This document shows, piece after piece, positions 1 through 6,646 of a stretch of 14,421 nucleotides of DNA. Made by a program: the position numbers and the translations under genes. Every line of letters begins with the position of its first letter. Within the stretch, counting starts at the first letter, position 1. The notes under the pieces are model-generated. The model worked only from the letters and a program-made list of their open reading frames with translations. It made no database searches and was not told the origin of the DNA. The DNA comes from an uncultured Collinsella sp. (GTDB lineage: Bacteria > Actinomycetota > Coriobacteriia > Coriobacteriales > Coriobacteriaceae). Where the stretch lies: the NCBI GenBank assembly GCA_934675795.1, contig CAKURW010000043.1, positions 1-14,421 of the forward strand, given 5' to 3'.

Positions 1-1383
1 TTTGTCCCCAAGGGCGGCCCCGATGGCGGCGACGGCGGTCGTGGCGGCAATGTCGTCATCCAGGCCGATGCTCAGCTTTCTTCTCTGATCGATTATCGCT
101 TTAAGCATCATTTCCGTGCCGAGCGTGGCACACACGGTCAGGGCGCCCGCCGCAACGGCAAGAGCGGCGAGGACCTGATCCTTAAGGTTCCCATGGGCAC
201 CGTGGTGCGCGAGCTCGATCCCGAGACGCAGACCCCGATGTTCGAGATCGCCGACCTGGTGCACGATGGCGAGCGCGTCGTTGTGGCGCCCGGTGGTGCC
301 GGTGGTCTGGGCAATACGCACTTTGTGACGTCGGTACGCCGCGCGCCCGCCTTCGCCCAGCTGGGCGAGCCGGCCGAAGAGCATTGGATTGAGCTCGAGA
401 TGAAGCTCATGGCCGATGCCGCGCTCGTGGGCTTCCCCTCGGTTGGTAAGTCCTCGCTCATCGCGCGTATGAGCGCCGCTCGTCCTAAGATTGCCGACTA
501 CCCGTTTACCACGCTCGTGCCGAACCTCGGCATGGTGCGTGCCGGCGAATATTCTTACGTCGTTGCCGACGTCCCCGGTCTTATCGAGGGCGCGAGCGAG
601 GGCAAGGGCCTGGGTCACCAGTTCCTGCGCCACATTGAGCGTACGGCCCTGATCATGCATGTCGTCGACATGACGGGTGGTTTTGAGGATCGCGATCCGG
701 TTGAGGACTATCGCATCATCAACCGCGAGCTCGAGCAGTATGGCGCCGAGCTTTCGGAGCGTCCGCAGATCGTCGTTGCCAACAAGTGCGACGCGCCGGG
801 CACGGCCGACAAGATTGCCGACCTCAAGCGCGCAGCGCTCGACGATGGACATATGTTCTTTGCCGTGTCTGCTGTTACGGGCGCCGGCCTCAACACGCTG
901 ATGCTTGCCGTGGGCGAGCAGGTGGCTAAGCTGCGCGCCGAGCTGTCGGTCTCCGATGAGCCGGTCGTTCTGCGCGACGATGAATGGGAGCGCCGTCGCC
1001 TGCAGCGTGAGAAGCGTTTCCGCATTGTCCAGGAAGAGCCCGGTGCCTTCCGCGTGGTCGGTCGTGCCATCGAGCGCATGGTCATTCAGACCGACTGGGA
1101 AAATGAGGAAGCCGTCATTTACCTGCAACATAAGTTTGCGCGTATGGGTGTTGACGACGCGCTCGAGAAGGCCGGTTGCCGTGCGGGCGACGAGGTCCGC
1201 ATTTGCCAGCGCGCCTTTGACTTTGAGGGCGCTGAGGACTTCTCGGAGTACGAGGAGCTCGAGGATGCTGGCGAGGACGTTGCCGTTGAGGCCATTGACG
1301 TGACCGATGCTGCGGATGAGGGCGTCGAGGTTGTCGATGCGGTGGATGCCGCGGACGATGCCGAGACCTCGGAGGGCGAGTAA
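1..1383 (+). CDS. obg: Obg family GTPase (5' partial)
   Basis: Obg/CgtA is an essential GTPase that binds the 50S subunit and links ribosome assembly to stress and cell-cycle control. The reading frame is open from base 1, so the start lies upstream; compared with the family, roughly 25-30 residues are missing. The visible 460 residues begin inside the glycine-rich Obg fold (KGGPDGGDGGRGG). The G domain follows: P-loop GFPSVGKSS at visible residues 144-152, switch I YPFTTLVPNLG, DVPGLIEG from 190, NKCD at 261-264 and SAVTGAG from 290. An OCT domain covers about 340-412, as in Gram-positive Obg proteins. The last ~48 residues are a very acidic tail rich in D, E, A and V. An ATG at 193 is internal to the Obg fold and is not the start. 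nadD follows three bases after the stop, which suggests co-transcription. Confidence 0.97.
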   Translation, partial: FVPKGGPDGGDGGRGGNVVIQADAQLSSLIDYRFKHHFRAERGTHGQGARRNGKSGEDLILKVPMGTVVRELDPETQTPMFEIADLVHDGERVVVAPGGAGGLGNTHFVTSVRRAPAFAQLGEPAEEHWIELEMKLMADAALVGFPSVGKSSLIARMSAARPKIADYPFTTLVPNLGMVRAGEYSYVVADVPGLIEGASEGKGLGHQFLRHIERTALIMHVVDMTGGFEDRDPVEDYRIINRELEQYGAELSERPQIVVANKCDAPGTADKIADLKRAALDDGHMFFAVSAVTGAGLNTLMLAVGEQVAKLRAELSVSDEPVVLRDDEWERRRLQREKRFRIVQEEPGAFRVVGRAIERMVIQTDWENEEAVIYLQHKFARMGVDDALEKAGCRAGDEVRICQRAFDFEGAEDFSEYEELEDAGEDVAVEAIDVTDAADEGVEVVDAVDAADDAETSEGE

Positions 1384-1386
1384 GCC

Positions 1387-2064
1387 ATGTCGCTGCGCGG
1401 TGGAATCGGTCTGCCCGAGCTTCCTCTAGAGGACGGGCAGGAGTTTAGGCTCGGCATTATGGGCGGCACCTTTGATCCCATCCATTACGGGCACCTGGTG
1501 ACTGCCGAGCAGGCGCGTGAGTCCCTCGACTTGGATGCCGTGCTATTTATGCCGGCGGGCACGCCTGCCTTTAAGCTTGACAAGCCGGTGACGCCTGCCG
1601 AGGACCGTTATGCCATGACGGTCCTCGCCACCGCCGCGAACCCGGCTTTCTTGGCGAGCCGGTTCGAGATCGACCGTCCGGGCGTAACCTATACGGCCGA
1701 TACGCTTCATGCCCTTCGCGACTTTTACCCGCCGCAGGTAAAGCTCTACTTTATTACGGGCGCCGACGCGATTATCGATATTGTGACCTGGCATGATGCC
1801 GAACGAATCGCTGAGCTTGCTACCTTTATTGCGGCGACGCGACCGGGCTTTGATATCGATACGGCGCGTGCCCGAATCAAAGAGTCGGGGCTGCCGTTCG
1901 ACGTGCGCTATATTCAGATTCCGGCGCTGGCGATCAGCTCGACGAACATTCGTAAGCGAGTTGCCCGCGGTATGAGCGTGCGCTATCTTACGAGCGAGTC
2001 CGTGCTCGGCTACATTCGCAAACGCAGGCTATATGCCGATTTGGGCCAAGAAGATTTTGAGTGA
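1387..2064 (+). CDS. nadD: Nicotinate-nucleotide adenylyltransferase
   Basis: NadD transfers AMP from ATP to nicotinate mononucleotide, giving deamido-NAD in the cytoplasmic NAD pathway. The 225-residue protein has the nucleotidyltransferase signature GGTFDPIHYGHL at residues 26-37, with H33 and H36 as the HxGH pair, and the second signature ISSTNIRKR from 183, both typical of NadD. The family normally begins a few residues before GGTFDP; this protein carries about 22 residues first, from an ATG preceded by GGAGG at 1371-1375. No later in-frame start before the motif is convincing, so the extension is probably real. The start is three bases after the obg stop and yqeK begins 12 bases after its own stop, so it sits inside an operon. 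The nadD-yqeK-rsfS order matches Bacillus yqeJ-yqeK-yqeL. Confidence 0.96.
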   Translation: MSLRGGIGLPELPLEDGQEFRLGIMGGTFDPIHYGHLVTAEQARESLDLDAVLFMPAGTPAFKLDKPVTPAEDRYAMTVLATAANPAFLASRFEIDRPGVTYTADTLHALRDFYPPQVKLYFITGADAIIDIVTWHDAERIAELATFIAATRPGFDIDTARARIKESGLPFDVRYIQIPALAISSTNIRKRVARGMSVRYLTSESVLGYIRKRRLYADLGQEDFE

Positions 2065-2076
2065 TGGGGGTCTACG

Positions 2077-2685
2077 TTGTCGGTAGAGGATCAGTTTGAG
2101 GGCGATGAGCGCGCGCTGCTCAAGCGCATTCAAGAGCTGCTCGATGTTCGCATGAAGGATAAGCGCAAGCGCTATGTGCATTCGCTGGGTGTTGCCGAGA
2201 CCGCACTTCATCTGGCCGAGGTCTACGGCGTTGACCGCTTTGATGCCGCTGCCGCCGGACTGATCCATGACTGGGACAAAGTGCTCTCCGACGACGAGCT
2301 GGTCACGCGCGCTCTGCATTACGGCATTAAGATTGCCGGCTCTCCTTCCGCCGCGACGCCGCTTTTGCATGGCCCTGTTGCCGCCTATGAACTTCCGCAG
2401 CTTTTTCCCGAGCTGTCGCCGGCGGTCTTTCAGGCTGTCGACCGTCACACCGTGGGCGCTTGCGACATGACGCCGCTCGATATGGTGGTCTTTGTGGCTG
2501 ATGCCATCGAGCCCAACCGCCACGGCGACTATGCGCATGCGCTGCGCAAGATGGTGGGGGAGTCGACGCTCGATGAGTTGTTCTTCTCCTGTTTTGCGCA
2601 GGGTTTGGTCTATGTGATCCAGTCCGGGCGCTATCTTTATCCCACAGCTATTACGATTTACAACCATTACGCCCAGCTGCGCTAG
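2077..2685 (+). CDS. yqeK: HD-domain Ap4A hydrolase (YqeK family)
   Basis: YqeK-family proteins are metal-dependent HD phosphohydrolases; characterised members cleave diadenosine tetraphosphate symmetrically to two ADP. In this 202-residue protein the metal ligands can be placed: H35 (RYVHSLGV), H64-D65 (LIHDWDK), H98, H124 (DRHTVGA) and D142 in VADAIEPNR, an ending typical of YqeK. The start is TTG at 2077, preceded by a GGGGG ribosome binding site at 2066-2070 with a six-base spacer. An ATG at 2064 that overlaps the nadD stop is in another frame and runs into a stop after 11 codons, so TTG is the only sensible start. It is flanked by nadD and rsfS, its usual neighbours in Firmicutes and Actinobacteria. 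Confidence 0.93.
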   Translation: MSVEDQFEGDERALLKRIQELLDVRMKDKRKRYVHSLGVAETALHLAEVYGVDRFDAAAAGLIHDWDKVLSDDELVTRALHYGIKIAGSPSAATPLLHGPVAAYELPQLFPELSPAVFQAVDRHTVGACDMTPLDMVVFVADAIEPNRHGDYAHALRKMVGESTLDELFFSCFAQGLVYVIQSGRYLYPTAITIYNHYAQLR

Positions 2686-2712
2686 CTCGGGCTGTCTAGA
2701 AAGAGGTATTCC

Positions 2713-3168
2713 ATGGCCGACGAGACCATGACCGACGAGCAGATTCTTGAAGGTGTGGAGCACAAGAGCTTCGTCGCCACGTCCGACCGCACTGCCGCCT
2801 CGCTGTCTGCGAGCGGTGTCGCCGCCGAGGATGTCGCCCGCGCCGCCGCGCAGGCCGCCTACGACAAGAAGGGCGAGGACGTTCAGGTGCTCGACCTGAC
2901 CGAGCTTTCCGACGTATGCGACTACTTTGTGCTTGCCACCGGTACCAACAACCGCCAGGTCGATTCTATCGTCGACGAGATCGAGGAGAAGGTCGCCGAG
3001 GCTTGCGGCGAGCACCCGTTCTCCATCGAGGGTCGCGAGCAGAAGACCTGGATGCTCATGGACTATGGTTCGGTTGTCGTCCACGTCTTCACTCCCGAAG
3101 CCCGCGACTTCTACCGCCTCGAGAAACTCTGGGGAGACGCCCCCCAGCTCCCCCTCAACCTCCTCTAG
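2713..3168 (+). CDS. rsfS: Ribosome silencing factor RsfS
   Basis: RsfS binds ribosomal protein uL14 on the 50S subunit and blocks subunit joining when nutrients run short. The 151-residue product has the RsfS core from about residue 37 to 151: YDKKGEDVQVLDL, then DYFVLATGTNNRQV at 70-83, IEGREQKTWMLMDYGSVVVHVF and a C-terminal RDFYRLEKLWGDAP. The first ~36 residues (MADETMTDEQILEG...SASGVAAEDV) precede the normal family start and look acidic and Ala/Ser-rich. The ATG has an AAGAGG site at 2701-2706 with six bases of spacing, so the extended start is favoured; an internal ATG at 2728 has no clear site. It is the last gene of the run, and its TAG stop overlaps a repeat fragment ahead of a strong terminator. 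Confidence 0.95.
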   Translation: MADETMTDEQILEGVEHKSFVATSDRTAASLSASGVAAEDVARAAAQAAYDKKGEDVQVLDLTELSDVCDYFVLATGTNNRQVDSIVDEIEEKVAEACGEHPFSIEGREQKTWMLMDYGSVVVHVFTPEARDFYRLEKLWGDAPQLPLNLL

Positions 3169-3198
3169 TAGCTCATTTGAGACGGGGTTTAGCTACCC
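3167..3198 (+). repeat. Degraded single arm of inverted-repeat element
   Basis: This 32-base stretch directly after rsfS (sharing the last two bases of its TAG stop) matches the left arm of the large inverted repeat at 11186-11297. Thirty of 32 aligned bases agree, with one four-base gap where the arm's CTTT is missing. The shared blocks are AGTAGCT, ATTTG, GACGGGG and TTTAGCTACCC. No second arm lies nearby; instead the rsfS terminator begins 12 bases later. It looks like a relic or half-site of a dispersed repeat. The match is seen directly; its origin is inference. Confidence 0.7.
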
Positions 3199-3210
3199 TC
3201 ACGCATATCG

Positions 3211-3252
3211 CCGGGCAGGTGCGGTTTTCCGCACCTGCCCGGCTTTCTTTTT
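3211..3252 (+). terminator. Intrinsic terminator of the obg-nadD-yqeK-rsfS run
   Basis: A perfect 14-base-pair stem (3211-3224 with 3229-3242, GC-rich, starting CCGGGCAGG) closes a TTTT loop and is followed by CTTTCTTTTT at 3243-3252. It lies 42 bases after the rsfS stop. On the opposite strand there is no T-run after the stem, so it should work mainly in the plus direction and not for the convergent dinB. Confidence 0.95.
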
Positions 3253-3264
3253 GCCCAAAGGCGG

Positions 3265-4518
3265 TTAATCGTTGAAGCGGGATTGGCGGCCGAAGGATAG
3301 GGCGGTGTCGCCGAATTTGTCTCGGACGGCGTCGATGGCGACGGAGAGGTCGCGTCGGTCGCTGGATTGGGCTCCGCGGTCATCGACTTCGCAGAACAGG
3401 TCGGTCTGGATGCCGCCTTGGTGGTTGAAGTCGCTCATGCCGATGCCGGCTAGGCGCACGTGCATGCCTTCCTGCCAGATGTTATCGAGCAGCTCGAGCG
3501 CTACGGCCACAAAGATATTCTCGTCATCGGTGGGATGGGGAAGCCTGCGCTGTGCCGTGCGTCCGCTGCCGTAAGAGTATTTGAGCTTGAGCGTCACGGT
3601 GCCGCCCGTAAGCCCCTGGCGGCGCAGGCGACGTCCAACCGACTCGCCCAGCAGCGCAATCGCCGCCTCGATATCCCTGCGCTCAGTCAAATCTTTCGCA
3701 AAGGTGCGTTCATTGCTGACCGACTTGACCTCGCGCTCCTCATCCAGACTTGTGACCTCGGAAGCTTCGAGACCCAGCGCACGTTGGCGCATACGCTCGC
3801 CGTTGACGCCAAAAATCGAGGCCAGCGTGGACTCCGGCGCACGCGACAGCTCGCCAAGCGTGTAGATACGCATGCGGCGTAGCCGCTCCTCGGCCGAGCG
3901 ACCGATGCCGCTCATGGCAGACACCGGCAGCGCGGCCAAAAATCGCTGCTCCGTGCCGGGGCGCACAATGGTCAGGCCAAAGGGCTTGTCGCGCTCGCTC
4001 GCGATTTTGGCCACCGTCTTGTTGCAGCCGACGCCAATGGAGCACGTCACCCCCAGTGCCGCCACGCGGTCACTGATGCGTCGCGCGACCAGCAGCGGGT
4101 CTTCGGGCGCAAACCGGCCCGGCGTTATATCGATAAAGGCCTCGTCGATGGACACGCGCTCCACGCGCGGCGTCTCCTCGGCAAGAATCGCCATGACCTG
4201 CGCGCTCACCTCGCGGTAGCGATCAAAATGCCCGTGCGTCCAAATGGCTTGCGGGCACAAGCGCCGCGCCTCGGCCGAGGCCATGGCAGAGTGCACGCCA
4301 AAGCGCCGCGCCTCATACGAACACGTGGACACGACGCCACGCGAATCGGCGTCCCCGCCCACGATGAGTGGCTTTCCGCGCCATTCGGGATGATCGAGCA
4401 TCTCCACGCTCGCAAAAAATGCATCGAGGTCCATCAGGCCCACCGCCGGACCCGTCCAGGGCGGCGGCGTGACGCCCGCAGCATCCTCATAACCGTATGT
4501 ATGTTCGCGTCTTTCCAT
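3265..4518 (-). CDS. dinB: DNA polymerase IV (Y-family)
   Basis: DinB is an error-prone translesion polymerase that extends past damaged bases. The 417-residue product has the full Y-family layout. The palm carries D30 in LMDLDAFFASVE (F35 is the likely steric gate), SYEARRFGV from 67, and the catalytic VSIDEAFID with D125 and E126. A thumb follows (SIGVGCNKTVAKIASERDKP, SGIGRSAEERLR), then the little finger starting near KSVSNERTF. QTDLF at 371-375 matches the beta-clamp binding pentapeptide QxxLF and is followed by a 42-residue tail. The chosen ATG leaves about 25 residues before the palm motif, more than usual. It has no ribosome binding site but sits six bases after TATACT, suggesting a leaderless message. 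The gene is alone on this strand, convergent with rsfS and divergent from rpsP. I see no clear SOS box. Confidence 0.95.
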   Translation of the reverse strand: MERREHTYGYEDAAGVTPPPWTGPAVGLMDLDAFFASVEMLDHPEWRGKPLIVGGDADSRGVVSTCSYEARRFGVHSAMASAEARRLCPQAIWTHGHFDRYREVSAQVMAILAEETPRVERVSIDEAFIDITPGRFAPEDPLLVARRISDRVAALGVTCSIGVGCNKTVAKIASERDKPFGLTIVRPGTEQRFLAALPVSAMSGIGRSAEERLRRMRIYTLGELSRAPESTLASIFGVNGERMRQRALGLEASEVTSLDEEREVKSVSNERTFAKDLTERRDIEAAIALLGESVGRRLRRQGLTGGTVTLKLKYSYGSGRTAQRRLPHPTDDENIFVAVALELLDNIWQEGMHVRLAGIGMSDFNHQGGIQTDLFCEVDDRGAQSSDRRDLSVAIDAVRDKFGDTALSFGRQSRFND

Positions 4519-4524
4519 GTCATG

Positions 4525-4530
4525 AGTATA
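4525..4530 (-). promoter_or_regulatory. Candidate -10 of dinB promoter (leaderless)
   Basis: On the minus strand TATACT (five of six to TATAAT) ends six bases before the dinB ATG, placing the expected transcription start at or next to the A of the start codon. No good -35 hexamer is visible at the usual distance, and no purine-rich ribosome binding site precedes the ATG. The -10 match is seen; its use as a promoter is inference. Confidence 0.45.
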
Positions 4531-4634
4531 CCGCGCAGCTCATGTGGGGTGCGTGGATGTGCTTGCAAATCGCGAATTCTTGTCTAAGATATGGATTTGC
4601 CCTCGACTACACCGAAGAAGTTGGTCTCACGGAC

Positions 4635-4663
4635 TTCACCTGCCCGCGTCGATGGCGTATTAT
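4635..4663 (+). promoter_or_regulatory. Promoter of the rpsP operon
   Basis: TTCACC (4635-4640, four of six to TTGACA) and TATTAT (4658-4663, five of six to TATAAT) are separated by exactly 17 bases. The predicted start near 4670 gives a leader of about 50 bases before rpsP. The leader holds a small stem, GCAGC-CTAAA-GCTGC at 4686-4700, just before the ribosome binding site. The 201-base dinB-rpsP gap otherwise shows nothing clear. Confidence 0.6.
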
Positions 4664-4706
4664 GTTCAACTGTTTGTTTGTAGTTGCAGCCTAAAGCTGC
4701 TTGGTT

Positions 4707-4713
4707 GGAGGAG
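4707..4713 (+). promoter_or_regulatory. Ribosome binding site that fixes the rpsP start
   Basis: GGAGGAG lies six bases before TTG at 4720. The reading frame is open further upstream from another TTG at 4684, but that would add 12 residues foreign to S16 and would place this strong site inside the gene. The downstream TTG gives the canonical S16 beginning (M)[15 protein letters not shown]. Confidence 0.85.
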
Positions 4714-4719
4714 TTTCCT

Positions 4720-5061
4720 TTGGCAGTCAAGATTCGCCTTGCTCGTCACGGCGCTAAGAAGCGTCCGTACTACCGTGTCGTCGTCGCCGATTCCCGCGCC
4801 CCGCGTGACGGTCGTATCATCGAGGAGGTTGGCCGCTACAACCCGATGACCGCCCCCAAGACCATCAACCTCGATCTCGAGAAGATCGCCGACTGGCAGT
4901 CCAAGGGCGCTCAGCTCACCGACGCCGTTGCTGCTCTGGTCAAGGCCGCCAACGAGGGCGAGAAGACCGAGACCGTCGTCAAGAAGTCCAAGAAGCAGCT
5001 CGACAAAGAGGCCGAGGCCGCTAAGGCTGCCGCTGAGGCCGCTGAGGGCGCCGAGGAGTAA
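4720..5061 (+). CDS. rpsP: Ribosomal protein bS16
   Basis: S16 binds 16S rRNA and helps assemble the 30S subunit. The 113-residue protein starts at a TTG and reads (M)[20 protein letters not shown], followed by [18 protein letters not shown], both hallmarks of the family. The S16 fold ends near residue 85. The remaining ~28 residues are a Lys/Glu/Ala-rich tail ([15 protein letters not shown] then Ala/Glu repeats) likely to form a charged helix; the core family is usually 80-90 residues. It is first in the operon, behind the promoter at 4635-4663. GAGGAG in its last codons serves as the ribosome binding site of the next gene, whose start comes three bases after the stop. Confidence 0.96.
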   Translation: MAVKIRLARHGAKKRPYYRVVVADSRAPRDGRIIEEVGRYNPMTAPKTINLDLEKIADWQSKGAQLTDAVAALVKAANEGEKTETVVKKSKKQLDKEAEAAKAAAEAAEGAEE

Positions 5062-5064
5062 ATC

Positions 5065-5349
5065 GTGCCTGAGGTTGACGCTGCACAGCTCGAGGGTGAG
5101 GCAATGCTCTCAGATCGCATCGCCGATCTCGTCGAATATCTCGTTGTTCAGATCGTCGACGACCCGGATTCCGTGAGCCTTGAGGTCATCGATGGTGACG
5201 ACGCCTCTACGATTGAGGTTTCGGTCGCCGAGGATGACGTCGCTAAGGTCATCGGCCGTCGTGGCCGTACCATCAAGGCCATTCGCACGCTCGCCCGTGC
5301 ACTGGCCGCTCGCCTCGACACTGCTGTCGAGGTAGAGGTTCTGGGCTAG
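5065..5349 (+). CDS. khpA: KH-domain RNA-binding protein KhpA
   Basis: KhpA (YlqC family) is a small RNA-binding protein that in several Gram-positive bacteria pairs with KhpB and affects cell size and division. The 94-residue product has a single KH domain with the GXXG loop as GRRG at residues 64-67, in VAKVIGRRGRTIKAIRTL. The GTG start at 5065 has GAGGAG at 5053-5058 with six-base spacing. A second in-frame start, ATG at 5104, has GAGGG seven bases upstream and would give 81 residues, closer to the usual family length; both are possible and I slightly prefer the GTG. Its position between rpsP and rimM is the standard one. Confidence 0.92.
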   Translation: MPEVDAAQLEGEAMLSDRIADLVEYLVVQIVDDPDSVSLEVIDGDDASTIEVSVAEDDVAKVIGRRGRTIKAIRTLARALAARLDTAVEVEVLG

Positions 5350-5353
5350 GACC

Positions 5354-5875
5354 TTGAGGTCCCAGTACAAAAACATCGCCCGTGTGGTCAAGCCGCACGG
5401 AAGGAAGGGGGAGGTCCTCGCGCAGCCGCTGCGGGGGCTTCCTTCTGTATTGGAGCCGGGTATGCGCGTCGCCCTGACGCCGCCGGCGCTCAAGCGTGAC
5501 CGCTTTTGCACGGTCATGTCCGTCACCGATACGGGCGATGGCGATCTGGTCTCGTTTGAGGGCATTGACGACTTGACGGCCGCCGAGGGCATCACCGGAT
5601 GCTATGTGCTGGCTGACCGTGACGACTTTGAGCTCGATTCACTCGACGCCGCCTATACCGACCTGATGGGTCGCGAGGTGGTCGACGAGCGCTTCGGTTC
5701 ACTCGGCACGATCGTCGAGATCATGTCGACGCCCGCTAACGATGTTTGGGTTGTCGAGGGCGATCGGTACGGCGAGGTGCTGATTCCCGTGATCGAGCAG
5801 GTTGTGCTCGATCTTCCCGACACAGGAACAATTTCCGTCCACGTTATGGACGGCTTGATCGATATGGACAAGTAG
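5354..5875 (+). CDS. rimM: 16S rRNA processing protein RimM
   Basis: RimM binds uS19 and helps mature the 3' domain of 16S rRNA in the 30S subunit. The 173-residue protein opens with NIARVVKPHGRKGEVLAQPL, the RimM signature (PHG at 14-16), followed by the N-terminal beta-barrel. From about residue 98 comes the PRC-barrel: DLMGREVVDERFGSLGTIVEI, NDVWVVEG and VLIPVIEQVVLDLP. The start is the TTG at 5354, four bases after the khpA stop. Its ribosome binding site is weak (AGGA ends only two bases before it), so it may depend on translation arriving from khpA. No better start exists before the PHG motif. It is followed 10 bases later by trmD, its usual partner. Confidence 0.94.
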   Translation: MRSQYKNIARVVKPHGRKGEVLAQPLRGLPSVLEPGMRVALTPPALKRDRFCTVMSVTDTGDGDLVSFEGIDDLTAAEGITGCYVLADRDDFELDSLDAAYTDLMGREVVDERFGSLGTIVEIMSTPANDVWVVEGDRYGEVLIPVIEQVVLDLPDTGTISVHVMDGLIDMDK

Positions 5876-5885
5876 GGAGGACAGC

Positions 5886-6644
5886 ATGCTGATTGAGACC
5901 CTTTCGGTCTTTCCCGAGATGTTTGAGCCCGTCATGTCCACGTCGATCTTGGGCCGCGCCCGCAAGGCCGGCCTTTTTGATTTTAAGGCGTATAACCTGC
6001 GCGACTGGACGCACGACCGCCATCGCACCGTCGATGACGAGCCGTATGGCGGCGGGCAGGGCATGCTCATGAAGGTCGAGCCCATTGCCGAGGCAATTGA
6101 GGCCATCAGCTCCGAGGGTCCCAAGCCCACCGTGGTGTTCTTCACCCCCTGCGGCGAGCCCTTTACGCAGCATGTGGCCGAGCGCCTGCTCAAAAGCGAG
6201 CGCCTGCTGTTTGTGTGCAGCCGTTACGAGGGCGTCGATGAGCGTGCATATGCGTATGCCGATGAGCGTCTGTCGATCGGCGACTACGTGCTCACGGGCG
6301 GCGAGCTGCCCGCTATGGTCGTAGCCGATGCCGTCGTACGGCTCATTCCCGGAGCCTTGGGCGACGAGATGAGCAACGTGGACGAGTCCTTCTCGACCGC
6401 CGAGGACGGTGGCCTGCTCGAGTACGCGCAGTACACCCGCCCCGCCGAGTTTAATGGCGAGGGCGTGCCTCCAGTGCTCGTAAGCGGCGACCACGCCAAG
6501 GTCGATGCCTGGCGTCGCAAAAACGCCATCGAGCGTACCTGTCGTTGGCGTCCCGATCTTATCGAGACGGCGCGGCTCACGCCCGAGGAGCGCGCGTACG
6601 CGCAGGAGATCCTGGACGCTTCGTATTCGCAGAGCGAGGAGTGA
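5886..6644 (+). CDS. trmD: tRNA (guanine-37-N1) methyltransferase
   Basis: TrmD uses S-adenosylmethionine to methylate N1 of G37 next to the anticodon, preventing +1 frameshifts. The 252-residue SPOUT-class protein opens LIETLSVFPEMFEPVMSTSI. It contains DDEPYGGGQGMLMK, YEGVDER at 114-120 and IGDYVLTGGE at 131-140 in the trefoil knot that binds the cofactor. D166 in VDESF matches the catalytic Asp of the family, and the C-terminal half ends in the usual helical domain (RPDLIETARLTPEE). GGGAGG at 5875-5880, overlapping the rimM stop, precedes the ATG by five bases. In most bacteria rplS follows trmD; here lepB starts two bases after the stop. Confidence 0.97.
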   Translation: MLIETLSVFPEMFEPVMSTSILGRARKAGLFDFKAYNLRDWTHDRHRTVDDEPYGGGQGMLMKVEPIAEAIEAISSEGPKPTVVFFTPCGEPFTQHVAERLLKSERLLFVCSRYEGVDERAYAYADERLSIGDYVLTGGELPAMVVADAVVRLIPGALGDEMSNVDESFSTAEDGGLLEYAQYTRPAEFNGEGVPPVLVSGDHAKVDAWRRKNAIERTCRWRPDLIETARLTPEERAYAQEILDASYSQSEE

Positions 6645-6646
6645 GA

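Noticed and set aside
2029..3084. 351-codon minus-strand open frame across yqeK and rsfS
   Set aside because: It crosses real genes with clear catalytic motifs on the plus strand and has no plausible start context or motif.
4684..4719. Upstream TTG as start of rpsP
   Set aside because: It adds residues foreign to S16 and would place the strong GGAGGAG inside the gene; TTG at 4720 gives the canonical N-terminus.
6545..6646. Upstream in-frame extension of lepB
   Set aside because: These 34 codons overlap trmD in another frame, lack signal peptidase features, and the ATG at 6647 has a proper GAGGAG site.
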